Assembly (NCBI GenBank): GCA_021234155.1
Contig: JAJEKV010000062.1
Location: 6,106,432 to 6,170,431 of the forward strand
Reading direction: 5' to 3'
DNA length: 64,000 nucleotides
Source: Isoetes taiwanensis
Lineage: Eukaryota > Streptophyta > Lycopodiopsida > Isoetales > Isoetaceae
Below, in pieces: positions 28,863-39,569 of this stretch (position 1 is the first letter of the stretch; each line of letters starts with the position of its first letter). A program made the translations under genes and the position numbers. Below the pieces are notes generated by a model that was not told the origin of the DNA, searched no databases, and saw only the letters and a list, made by a program, of their open reading frames with translations.

Positions 28863-30964
28863 ATGAAGACTAAGCCTTCTAACTGTCACTGTTGTCAACT
28901 ATTCTGCTGGAGCAGCTTCTCTCTTCATAATGAACCCAATAAGAAAGCTTTTTCAACTGATAATGCCACAGCTTTTGGAGAAGGCCTAGCTCTACCAGAA
29001 GAGAATGGTCTAGAACAACCTTATTCACATTCTTCAAAGCATCATGTTTCACCTCCTCATGCTCCACCTCCAACCCCACCACCACCCCCACCCCCACCAC
29101 CACCACCTCTTCCGCCTTTGCGTCCACCATCTGCACCACCTGTTCCACCTCCTGGGATGCGAGGGAAACCACCACAAGGTCCATTGCATGGACCAATTTC
29201 AATCAAGCCGGTTGCTGAAACTGCAAACTTAAAGGGGCCAAAGCTGAAGCCTCTATTCTGGGATAAAGTGAATAGGGAAAATATTGAACATTCAATGGTT
29301 TGGGACCATCTCCGAAGTACCAGCACCTCATTTCCGTAAGTCACACAACATACTAGAATTTTCTTATGTCTATTTCCTTGTATGTATTTTCTTGAAGGCA
29401 AAATGCTGGCAGTATCTATTGGTTTTCTCAAAGTGATTCAATGGACACCAGTGTTTGCATGGTGTAAAAGTTTGTTGATATTTTAGGTTAAACGAGGAAA
29501 TGATGGCAGAACTCTTTGGAATAGCTCCGGCAGTACCACCACCTCATAAATCAGCTTCAGCACCAGTAAAGCAGCAAGTTATAGATCCAAGGAGAGCCCA
29601 TATTATATCCATTCAGATACGTGCCTTGGCCTTAACAAAAGAGGAAATTCAGGAAGCTTTGCTAGAAGGTGGGTATTGTATTTTCCAGCTTTCCATTCTC
29701 AATACGTCTCATATTTCATGGTCAATCTTATTTTAAATCATCTTTTCAAATGAAGAGCCAAATGTTAAACCATTTAACTTCAGCTTCTGTGGAGGCTCTA
29801 CTATGGTAATCCCTGTTAAGTCCTAGAGAATGAGTCTAGCCTTGTGATTTGTGGAATGGTCTACTTCTTTATAAAGATTTGGGATTTTTTCTTTCTTATG
29901 GCCATGTTATGTGCTTAAGGATGTGCTTTTAATTACAGGTATTGGCATCAACACTGAAGCACTAGAAGCTTTAGTCAAAATGGCCCCAACAGAAGAAGAG
30001 GAGAGGAAGCTTCTCTGCTACAGAGGAAGGGCCCATGAACTTTGCCAAGCAGAGCAGTTCTTACTTTCTATTCTGGAAATTCCATCTGCTTTTCACCGTC
30101 TTAGGGACCTACAGTATCAAGCTTCTTTTAGTGAGGAAATGCACCAGATAAAGAATTCTTTGGCCCTCATCAAGGTTAGTTGTGAACAAAATTTCTGGCT
30201 ATGGTTTATTTCTAGAATGTAACATAAAGTTGGTTCTATGAAAGCTTGTGCTTTGCGTGTTACAGGTAGCATGTGTCGAATTAAGAGGCAGCCAATCTTT
30301 TAAGAAGCTATTACAAGCAGTTTTGAAAACTGGTAACAGGATGAACATGGGCACCTTTCACGGTGGTGCTGAAGCATTCAAGCTCAATGCTCTTCTCAAG
30401 CTCGGAGATGTAAAGAGCAAAGATGGGAAATTGACTTTACTTCATTTTGTTGTGCGAGAAATTGTCAGAGCAGAATGCATCCGCGTAGGTAGGTTGACCG
30501 AGCCAAGCTCACCTGCTGGAAAGGAACCGTCAAAAAGTGTGCAGGATGAACTGAAGAACCTTGGCGCACAAGTGATATCTGATATGACCTCTGAGCTTGC
30601 AAGTGTTCAAAAGGCAGCAAGTGTGGACTGTGATGTGCTAAAGTCGTCTGTGACTCAACTTCTCAGCGGCTTTGAAAAACTAAAGAATGAGGCAGAGTTG
30701 CATTCTCATTCGAAAGAAAAGTCTGCTTTTGGTGATGAAGATACATTCTATGATTCCATGGTGCAGTTTGTGGAGAGTGAGAAAGAAGATGTTCAAAATA
30801 TTGGAAGTGACATGCAAACTGTTCTGGCAGCAGTTAACAAACTGAATATCTATTTTAATGGCAGTCCTCCCAAGGATGATGTAGCTTCATTTCAAATCTT
30901 TGGGATTGTTAAAGAATTCCTTATCATGCTTGAGAAGGCATATAAAGATCTTCTAAAAAGTTGA
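28863..30964 (+). CDS. Formin (FH1-FH2), four exons
   Basis: The exons are 28863-29335, 29487-29668, 29939-30174 and 30266-30964. All introns are GT-AG and the joined frame is open for 529 residues. A proline-rich FH1 stretch (about residues 65-100), which recruits profilin-actin, is followed by the FH2 domain from KLKPLFWDKV (lasso, conserved Trp). The FH2 continues with LNEEMMAELFG, GIGINTEALEALVKMAPT, and the hallmark GNRMNMG near residue 315 with FKLNALLKLGDVK after it. It ends shortly after KAYKDLLKS. FH2 dimers nucleate and processively elongate actin filaments. Plant class I formins normally also have a signal peptide and membrane span ahead of FH1; none is seen here. Either upstream exons are missing from my model, or the gene encodes a short form. 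The usual DPKK-N motif reads DPRRAHII. Confidence 0.88.
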
Positions 30965-31340
30965 CGTTGCATCGATCAGGATAAACTGGTTGATCATATG
31001 CAGTGATTACTCACTCTGCCATTGTAGATGTGTGAGCTAATTGTGGTTGGCTACAGAGTTGTTGTTGCTGTCTTGGCGCAGTTATCTAGCATTGGGCAAA
31101 TGCAAGTTGTCCTCCCAAGGATGATGTAGCTTCATTCGCATCTTTGGGATTGTCAAAGAATTCCTTATCATGCTTGAGAAGGCATACAAAAATTTTCTGA
31201 AAAGTTGACATTGCATTTATCAGGAAATAAGCTTGATCACAGTGATTACTCATTTTGCCATTATAGATGTCTGAGCTAATTGTGGTTGGCTAGAGAGTTG
31301 TTGCTGCTGCTGCTGCGCACATTGGGCAAATGCAAGTTGT
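30865..31340 (+). repeat. Tandem duplication of the formin 3' end
   Basis: Copy 1 (30865-31109) covers the last 32 codons, the stop and the start of the 3' UTR. Copy 2 (31110-31340) repeats it head to tail, and both end GGGCAAATGCAAGTTGT. Copy 2 has lost a base in the coding part, so it is not translatable. The functional stop is in copy 1, leaving copy 2 in the 3' UTR or downstream. Confidence 0.9.
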
Positions 31341-32440
31341 AACTACTCCTTGTTTTGTACTATATTTCAGGAAAAAGGTATTTCACAACAATTTGGGCCA
31401 GTTGTTTTCTATATACTTGTGAATAAAGTTTATCATACAGGTTTTCATTGTTTCCTGTGGTCAGTTGCAGTTGTAGTTAGAAGCCTGCTGAGCCCTATAC
31501 TCTTTGCGTCTGGACCGTTGGTCCAGAGAATCTACCTGAGGATATGCCATATCCTCAAACCCTGGCCGTACGCCCAAAAAGATGGGGTCAAACACCAATT
31601 TCCATGTCAGACTAAGATTTCATGGCCATGACATAGAAGTCAATGATACAGTCAATGATAGAAGATCCAAAAAGAAAATACAAGGGATTTCCATGAGCTC
31701 TTTTCATTCGTGAAACAGAAACTCATATTCCATAAACCAGTAAACAGTGCATATGTGCCAACAACATACATTCAATGAATAAAAATTCTGATACAACTTG
31801 GATCCGTGTTACATAGAAGCCCCTGAAAAGCAACATCAACATAACTCAAAACTGTGCAACAAACTGGAATTCATGAACCAACACACAGCTCCGTGAGAGG
31901 ATTTGCAACAATGCAATTGTTCAAAATGAAGAATGCTCATCGAAGTGTTCCTCAAAAGTTGTTCCTCAGAAGTTGGTCAGCCTGCCAAGCATCAAGGATT
32001 AAATGGTGTAACCCGTATGCCATTAACTGTAAAACTGTCCACCCATTCTTCTCTACAATTTCACTCACAAGCTGAATGAATCGCAGAAGAGGGAGATGAC
32101 CATTTTCAATTTGAAATGAGTCAGAAATATTTAGACCTGCCTACAAATGAGACATTGCAAGTACTGTTTTTGCAGTCAGAAATGTTTGGGGCATGGAAAT
32201 GGCCATCCAAAAGCACACAACCATGTTATGCATCTGCTCGCTCCTTGGGATTGGATGAACCTGCCAACGGACAAAAGAGCAACATGGAAATAACATCATG
32301 AATAGAAAGGATGGCATAAGCATACCCTGAAAAAACAAGCAGGTTCTATAGAACAAGGAAACAACAGATTAGCCAAAGGGATTTGAACCCCCTGCCAAAA
32401 GACAACACCAGAAAGACCTAACGAAAATCATATCGGCCCT
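31341..32440. other. Intergenic, no supported gene
   Basis: No gene is recognised. On the minus strand at 32370-32400 there is GGGGGTTCAAATCCC, which resembles a tRNA B box, and a loose A-box-like GTTAGGTCTTTCTGG precedes it. This could be a worn SINE, but the evidence is thin. Confidence 0.4.
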
Positions 32441-32539
32441 GTCGTCACATGAAAACAAAACGCCTAAACTCACCATTTGTGCATCTGGGATTCCATAGTA
32501 AAAACCATTTTCCACTGATGGTTTTTTTTGGCCCCATTG

Positions 32540-32990
32540 GGTTGGACTCCAATGGAAACTCCAATAGAAACCTCCCCAACTTCTTTGAAAACCTCCCTAA
32601 TCTTCGAGGAAACCTCCCCACCTTTTCGTGAAAACCTCCCCAACTTTCCATGTATGCCCTGGGAAGGTTTCCACTTTCGAAAATGGGGAATTTTCACCGG
32701 AAACCTCCCCAATTTTCCTTGTAAGACCCAGGAGATTTCCAAAATAAGAAAACAGGGGAGATTTCCATGAAAAATTGGGGAGTTCTCACATGAAAATAAA
32801 AATGGAAAGCCCTCCACAAATTTGCACGAAGACCAAAATTCACCTCCATGACCTAAGTCCACGTTCTTAATGATGAGTCATAATCCACCTCGGTGGTTAC
32901 ATAAATTGATTACGCTTTTTTTCTTTATATAAATATTTTGTAGAAACCTCCCCAATTTTTCAAAGAAACTAGGGGAGGTTTCAAATGTCT
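32540..32990. repeat. AAACCTCCCC repeat cluster with an inverted pair
   Basis: The motif GAAACCTCCCCAAYTTT recurs at least six times at irregular spacing between 32560 and 32960, with a few copies in inverse orientation (GGGGAGATTTCC). At its right edge GAAACCTCCCC (32943-32953) pairs perfectly with GGGGAGGTTTC (32972-32982) across an 18-base loop. Open frames here (for example GRFPRRLGRFSKKLGRF on the minus strand) merely reflect the repeat. Confidence 0.7.
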
Positions 32991-35029
32991 ATAAAATCTC
33001 ACATTTTGTTGAGTTTATCGTTTAGGTGATATTCATCAAGCTTTTTCATCCGGGGTACATTCACTTATTGTGAGTTCTTCATCTAATCAAGTACACTTCT
33101 AGTGGCGCATTCATTTTTTTTACGGAAAACAACGTAAGTGATTTCGTTTTTGAGAACAGAGAGCTCAAGCAGTCCCTTCAAGAAGGGGGAAGCATTCGGA
33201 TATGGACGAAACTGATAAAAGAGATACCAAGGAAGAACTGCCCTAAGTGTCAGTTTCCCAAAAGGAATACAGTGCCAAGTGCTTGCGCAACCAACCTCAT
33301 TCCAGGCGAATGTACCATGCCCACCAAGTAGCGACAAATGGACTTAGATATCATAATTTTACTCTGGTATTAGGAGGCTCAAGTTGTCAATAGTCCAGAT
33401 TGTAAGGTTGTTGCCACAAGTTTTAGAGAATGGCCATAGCCTTGGTACTTCTTTGAGCCACTTGTTGAGAGATCAGAGGATGGAAATGAATAAAGACAAC
33501 CAAGAAAAGATGGTAGATGCTCAAATAGGTAGAAAGCATACTAAGATATGGGCAATCTAGCATCATATATTACATGATCACTAATTGCATTGTTGCTATC
33601 TTATATGCAGAGTGATACCAAAGGCCGATGAGAATATACTTCTACCTTTTCATGGGCGTGTGATGGTTACTGCCAATGTGATGCAGTACCATTCTAGGTC
33701 TATAGGCAAGTTTAATACCAAACCTCTGATGTCTTTGTGGTCTGATAACTATCAATGCAATGCCATCACTCTCAACAAAACTCAAATAGCATGGGTACAT
33801 TCTAAATAGCATAGTTCAAAATAAAAAAGAAAGAAAGTCTTAGTTAAAGAACCAAGCAAACTTACAAGGTTGATAAATATCAGACTCAAGCATCATTTTG
33901 TCAATGTGCAGCCCGAAGGGGACACATGCTTACTTTTCTGTAGATTCACTAGAAAACCCTTTCCTTATCTTTTGAAATGTGCATGAAGTGAGAAGACTGT
34001 TAGACCCAGCCTGATGGCAGGAACCTATTCTTTGAACCTCAAGTACTTCAGCAAAACGATTGAGTCCTTCATGAAGGTTTGTCACAAAACTTCATCAGAT
34101 ATTTGATGTCATATATGATCGAGAAATATAACTTATAAAGGTGAAGAGATTTGAAGAATCGGCTCCGGTCGCCAAGTTTTGGCAAGTCAGAAGCTTCATA
34201 TAAGGTAACTAAAACCATAGCCACTGTGAAATGTGAATAATATTTGTCATGCTTGCCGCAGTATTGGCAAGTGCTCTTATCTTAGGGTTTGAAACCAATA
34301 TAATAACTGCATAATATTAAACTACATATCCATGGGTCATGTGATCGACCTTGCAAAGACGCCAACATCACACACACGATGCCAAAGAGGTCCATTGTAA
34401 TAGTTTAGCATGTAGTACAAGGAGCAAAGATCAAGCTAGGAAGTCTGTGTAACCAATTGTTCTAAAGTCTTTTTGAGATTGCTCGATGTGGTAAATGGAG
34501 TCATATATGAACTTTTGACTTGAGCTTTGCATGCCGATTTGAACAGCGGCGACAGGCAACAGAGGCAGTGGAGAGACTAATGGTCATTCCAAGTTTAGAC
34601 GAGTCAAGGGGTATATTTTGGGTATATACCGGCACCTGCATAAGCGTGGGTTTGCCCATGGGCAAACCCTTGCACTCTTGTGGGTAAATAGGGGAAGTTA
34701 TTTCACCTCGTCGCACTCTTGTGTGTAAATTGAATTGAATTGAATGCTTTTTATTGTCCACGGAGACTAAACGGCCTATAAAACCCAATAAAGGAGCGCT
34801 TATTATTGTTCGGATTAATAAATCCTAACCGAAGGATTTCGAGGGTAAAACTGTGACAGTAATAAGAACGTCGACAAACCGTACAAATATACATCCTGAA
34901 ATATATACATGTCAGGTGAGTAAGCCCGCATATACATGACCTCCTAAAGATATGATCCCAACTGTACCAAAGCCATGCTCAATAGTACATGTAGCGGTTA
35001 GTCAGATTAATAGTATAAATGAGAGTCCT
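32991..35029. other. Intergenic, no supported gene
   Basis: AT-rich sequence with short open frames only. I see no transposon ends or recognised domains. Confidence 0.5.
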
Positions 35030-35193
35030 TGTTTTTTTGTTATCAGTATTCGCGCAATACTGATAATTGGTTATGAGGTGGAGTACTGATAACTAATTAT
35101 GAATATTAGGGAAGTATTGATAACTAATTATTAAGGCAGTTATCGGTCTTTACCTCAGCTGATAATAAAAAATACGTGGTCTCGGACGTATAG

Positions 35194-35338
35194 CTTCGAT
35201 CATGCATTTTTTGTTATTAGCCTTGGCCAGACCGATAATCTTACCTTTTTCCAGGTTATTTAAAATAGATATACAGTCTCGATCACACATTTTTTGTTAT
35301 CAGCCTCGGCCAGGCCGATAATCTTACCTTATTTCAGG
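35194..35338 (+). repeat. Two-copy repeat, period 84 bp
   Basis: A roughly 60-base unit occurs at 35194-35254 and 35278-35338. Both copies contain CATTTTTTGTTAT and GGCCAGRCCGATAATCTTACC. Upstream (35040-35150) the motif ACTGATAA or TTGATAACTAATTAT recurs. Probably part of an unidentified transposon terminus. Confidence 0.6.
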
Positions 35339-36470
35339 CTGATATTCTTCCTCGCCTCCAGCGCTTCCTATGTTCCAGCAAGGTTAATAACAACGAGTAT
35401 GTTTGCTTTCTGTGGTTGATATGACGCCATGTGGCAAGAAACAACCTCCTCCCTTATTTTTGACGTGGCAAAATGAGCGCTTGTAGATCATTACAAGAGG
35501 TGCGGACCTGGTTGCCAAGCCCTTATGCTGCGTAAGGGCCTGCAAGTGCCCATTATTCTTAACAAACACACCTTCCCATGTGTCCGCATCGCTGCACTCC
35601 TTTGCTAGTGTTTCTTGAGACACTATTTGAATCTACCTAGCTTATTCGTTAGTTCCTTGCTCTATTCTATTTCGTTTAGTTATGTATGCTTGAGGTGAGG
35701 GTTGGAGGGAGATATATAATTGATCTTGAATAATGATAAAATGATATGTCCTCTTGTTTTTAGGGTTTTTAGGGTTGAACAACTAAATCAACGGAACTTC
35801 TTGCCTAGAACGGATTATGACATCTACGGGGATTTATTAACATCTAAGGGTGATTTTCTACTATCTACTCTTATATAATTTATTCACACCAAGATTCGAT
35901 TCTTTGATGCTCTAGATTCCCGAGTGAGGGAAAAATTAGGAAGGAAAAAAAATTCGGTGCAAATTCGCGGGAGGCCACGTCGTTGATCTTATCCGCTTCT
36001 GGAGGACTCTGCTCCGTCGAATGCTCTGCCGCTTTGCTTTCTCCGGTTCCTTTGCACCATTCCGGCGAGCTCTGCTTTCGCCGCCGCCATGGCTATGGTT
36101 CTTTCTGGCATGGGGTCTTGCTGATGATTCTTTGTTGCAATCTGACGTATTTCTTGGAAGCTTTCTTCTACTTGGCTTCGAAGGTAAGGACCTTCATGAT
36201 CTTGATCTTGGCGATGGACAAATTCTCAGTCTTATGGGTTTTTTTTGAAGGAGCAGAGGCGTTGGAACTCCGGCGAGATCCGTCTGTTTGAACAGAAGCA
36301 GCGGAGCAAGATTCTATAGGCAGTTTTGCAGGCAAGAGCAAACCTGATATTCTGATGTGCAATTTATTGCGGCCCATAGGGTAGGAAACGGCAAATCCGG
36401 AGCTTTGGTGGTAGGCTAAGAGGAAGAGATTATGCAGAGGCCTTTGATGCAGCGAAACAAGATTTGTAAA
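35339..36470. other. Intergenic; possible gene 5' region near 36000
   Basis: Around 35980-36190 the sequence becomes GC-rich and a frame from about 36019 reads LCRFAFSGSFAPFRRALLSP before a GTAAGG donor at 36184. It might be the first exon of a gene displaced by the LINE fragment downstream. No family is recognised. Confidence 0.3.
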
Positions 36471-36471
36471 C

Positions 36472-36783
36472 ATGAATTCAATAATGACTGGCTTTGTTTG
36501 CTGTTTTAATCAAGAGCGACTTGATGTTTTATGCAACTTATGTTCACAATTTGGACTTACAATAAATTTGGAGAAAACAAAGGTCTTGTGCTTTGATATA
36601 CAGTCTGCTGGTCTATTCTGTCAAAAAGCGACCGAAAAGGCCCAATTTTATAAGTGTTTAGGGCATGAAGTGTATACTGGACGCAAGCCATGGACTAAAG
36701 GTCTGGATTACAGAATTGCAGTTGCTATAGAAGCATTCGACTCATTGTCAAACATTTGTGGCCACGCCCATATTGTCTACTAG
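36472..36783 (+). mobile_element. LINE reverse transcriptase fragment (thumb region)
   Basis: An open frame of 103 codons contains LCSQFGLTINLEKTKVLCFD, the motif after the YxDD box where LINE RTs read G-L-x-I-N-x-x-K-T-K. Only this part of the RT is present. It lies about 250 bases upstream of the pectate lyase remnant. Confidence 0.7.
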
Positions 36784-37031
36784 CCACTCCAACAAGAAGA
36801 AACTCTTTGAAGCAAAGACCAAACTGATTTACTAGGAGATTATGATCCCTTCGCTATTTCCCTTACAGGTTGGCATTCTCCCTTTATTTGTGTTACTCTG
36901 CTTGTGTGAATTCTTGAAACTTGAGACCAAGTCTAGATTTGGAAGTTATGTACCTCAAATTTCTAATAGCCAAAAACATGCTTACCTATTGATTCACTGA
37001 TACACTCTCATATATATGTAAATTTGTTTAG

Positions 37032-38314
37032 GTACAGATAGTGGAGGACAGAATGGGTGCCCTCCATCTGAAGTAGATGGAACAACATGTCAATACTCAG
37101 AGTGTGGCAAGGGGTTTGGCCTTGCATCTTGCTCCATTGGAGTTGCGCAGGGAGTAAAAGGAGGCAAAAATGGACAAAAGTATGTGCTGATCCACGATTT
37201 AGATCACTCCAGTTCTCCTACGAAAGAGAGTCTCAGATATGGAGTTAATCTGGCTAGAGAAAGCTCTGGAATTTGGATCATGTTTGAGTATGATCATCCA
37301 TCTAGAGGATATGCTATGGGTCCAAAGCCGCACCACATATATTTGCTGGTTCTAAGCGCGTCTGGATTGATCATGTTACCTGCTTTTCCGGTTCTTTAGG
37401 TCTCATCAGTGTGTTGCAAGGTGCTACTGATGTTATCATTTCTAACTGTCGACTGCAGAATGATAATTTTAATATGCTTTTGGAGGCTTCTGATGCTGAC
37501 GTTGAAGACAAGGTCATGAGAGTAACATTTTGCAGGAATTATTTCTATAATTATAATCAGCGGATGCAGCACTGCAGGTGAGTGAAGTCATCAATGATAA
37601 ATGCTTTACTAATCTCTTCTAATCTCTTTAAATCGTCATTAAAGCACAGTAATCCATACAATCTGCCTAGTGGATGATCTCTTATACTATTGCAAAGTCT
37701 TAGCATAACCTGAAAGTGCCTCCATCCACCAATGACCATAAGCTACAAATACAAGAACTATTCTACTGCCGACCTGCATTGAAATAACCTAACAGTCTCT
37801 GAACATAACCCACATAAACTGCTCATATTGTTGATAATATAAGAACTATGAAGAATTTCCCTCCTAAGCACCAAATTCACTCGATAATGATGGCAACAGT
37901 TCATTCCTTAACGTAGCCTGTACTGACCGCTTCACATCCTTCACCTATACTGCACTGGACCTATGCATTCATAACCTGCATAGAAAAAGTGCTTTCTATT
38001 AAGATCCAACTTTACCTAAATTCTGAACGATGCTATAATCTATAGATGGGCAAAGCATGAACTTGGATTGATGATAATGCTTGACTGTATTCAGATGGGG
38101 CTTCTGCCATGTTGTGAATAATCTCTACTACGATTAGGGCTACTATGCCATAGGAGCAAGAGCCCATGCCAACGTTCAAGCAGACAGCAACATATTCATT
38201 GGAGCAAGAAAGAAAGAGATCACACCGTGGTTCGAAGGGCACGACAAATCATTTGATGAGATGGCAACTATTGAATCTAAGAACAACCTGCTGGATAATT
38301 CATTCGACAATTGA
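37032..38314 (+). pseudogene. Pectate lyase (PL1-type), decayed, two exons
   Basis: After a TTTAG acceptor, frame 1 (37032-37345) reads CGKGFGLASCSIGVAQG, GGKNGQKYVLIHDLDHS and LRYGVNLARESSGIWIMFE. This is the start of the plant pectate lyase beta-helix (G-G-x-x-G-x-x-Y-V-T-D, L-R-Y-G, W-I-I-F). The reading then changes frame and continues as HIFAGSKRVWIDHVTC (about 37345-37395), matching I-W-I-D-H-C. It goes on through DKVMRVTFCRNYFYNYNQRM to a GTGAGT donor at 37578. Exon 2 (38095-38314) reads WGFCHVVNNLYYD, a stop (TAG where Trp is expected), then YYAIGARAHANVQADSNIF. Roughly 70 residues of the beta-helix between the first two parts are missing. Pectate lyases cleave de-esterified pectin by beta-elimination in the cell wall. 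This copy cannot encode one. Confidence 0.8.
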
Positions 38315-38400
38315 TAAGAAAGCCATGTAAAAAGTTGTGGGGTAAAGGTATCATGTTTTGTACATATGCTTTTATTTGAATAACCATTTTGCATAATCGA

Positions 38401-38504
38401 TATCCGACGTTAGAATTCTCCAAGGCTAGATACAATTAATTCAATTTTCGCATATCCGACGTTAGAATTCTCCAAGGCTAGATACAATTAATTCAATTTT
38501 CGCA
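38401..38504 (+). repeat. Perfect tandem duplication, period 52 bp
   Basis: Two identical 52-base units starting TATCCGACGTTAGAATTCTC lie head to tail (38401 and 38453). Identity is complete, so the duplication is recent. Confidence 0.92.
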
Positions 38505-38562
38505 TATCCATGACTGAGATACTTTCGACTTAATACAAAAGTTCTTTTATCTTGAGTTGGAC

Positions 38563-38607
38563 AAAAGAAATGTTCGCGGCGGCCTTGGCCGCCGCGATAA
38601 ATTTCTT
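38563..38607. repeat. GC-rich hairpin
   Basis: CGCGGCGGCC-TT-GGCCGCCGCG (38575-38596) is a perfect 10-bp inverted repeat with a 2-base loop in AT-rich DNA. The arms extend imperfectly outward through AAAGAAAT and ATTTCTT. Confidence 0.85.
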
Positions 38608-38694
38608 GTAGTTATAAAATATGACTGTCACATTGAGATATGACACCTTTTATAACTCCAAATCAAAAAATACGACACATAGAATTAAAGCTGT

Positions 38695-38929
38695 TTTTCT
38701 ACTATTAAGGTGCCATAAAATAGGACACCATCAAAATGCGAATGGAAAATCATCAAAAAATAAGACATGTCTTATTTTAATGATATTTTTAATATATGTG
38801 ACACTGTCTTATTTTATACCGGGGAAAATCCCCCGGTATAAAATAAGACTCCATTCTCCTTGAAAGGAGGAACCGAACCGAACCTATCCAAGCCTAAATG
38901 GGACATGTCTTATTTTTAATAGTAGAAAA
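38695..38929. mobile_element. Small palindromic TIR element (MITE-like)
   Basis: Ends are TTTTCTACTATTAA and its exact inverse TTAATAGTAGAAAA. Inside are a 22-bp perfect palindrome (AAAATAAGACATGTCTTATTTT, 38757-38778) and a hairpin with 19-bp perfect arms (GTCTTATTTTATACCGGGG, 38806-38824, against 38831-38849). The decamer GTCTTATTTT recurs in both orientations. No protein is encoded and no clear target duplication is visible. Confidence 0.6.
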
Positions 38930-39569
38930 CCAATTTCTTATTATTTGCTTATGTGGCCCAATGGAAATGACTAAAATATAAGACACCACTCTAGTGGAAA
39001 ATCACCCTAAAGATAGATAGTTGTTAACAGTAATCGTTCTCGTTAAGCGTTTTAGCGAGTACAAAATCCAAAAAAGCGGGCTAATACAATAGTGTAGAGA
39101 CATACTGTAGTGGGTCAGGATTTGGAAAGCTAAACAAACTGTCTCAACATGGTTTTGAAGCAAATCAAAACCAACTAGCAGCTTCGTTCCTTGCTTTTCG
39201 GCCTTCTTTGACTAGCCAGCCCTCTAATAGACCTGGCATGTCTGCTGCCCATCTGATGGACCTGAAATTCCAGCAGTCTTTGAGTCTCATCTTCAGTCCA
39301 ATGCAACAAAACTGGACCAGGTCTGGCTTCTCTACCTGCCAGCCGGTACTGAGCCTCACACAATAGCCATTAGGCTCCTTGCAGACTGATGGGACTGAAA
39401 AGGGTCTTGAGAAAGGAGATTCATCAACAAACATCCTGGCCAGCTACAAATTACAGGGATCTAAAAAATTTACATGCAAAAAGCTATCAGAAAAGGAGGC
39501 AGAGATGTAAAATAAATGTACACGAATCCAATTATAATGAACTCAATTAAGCACAGGTCAGTCAATTAG
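38930..39569. other. Intergenic; likely 3' flank of the CID gene
   Basis: No independent gene is supported. The minus-strand frame at 39165-39434 resembles no known family. Part of this stretch is probably the 3' UTR of the minus-strand CID gene ending at 39570. Confidence 0.45.

Noticed and set aside
28879-29431. Minus-strand open frames opposite the formin first exon
   Set aside because: They are Gly- and Val-rich mirror images of the proline-rich FH1 coding sequence.
32445-32862. GRFxKKLGRF repeat protein on the minus strand
   Set aside because: The repeat protein is a by-product of the irregular CCTCCCC DNA repeat.
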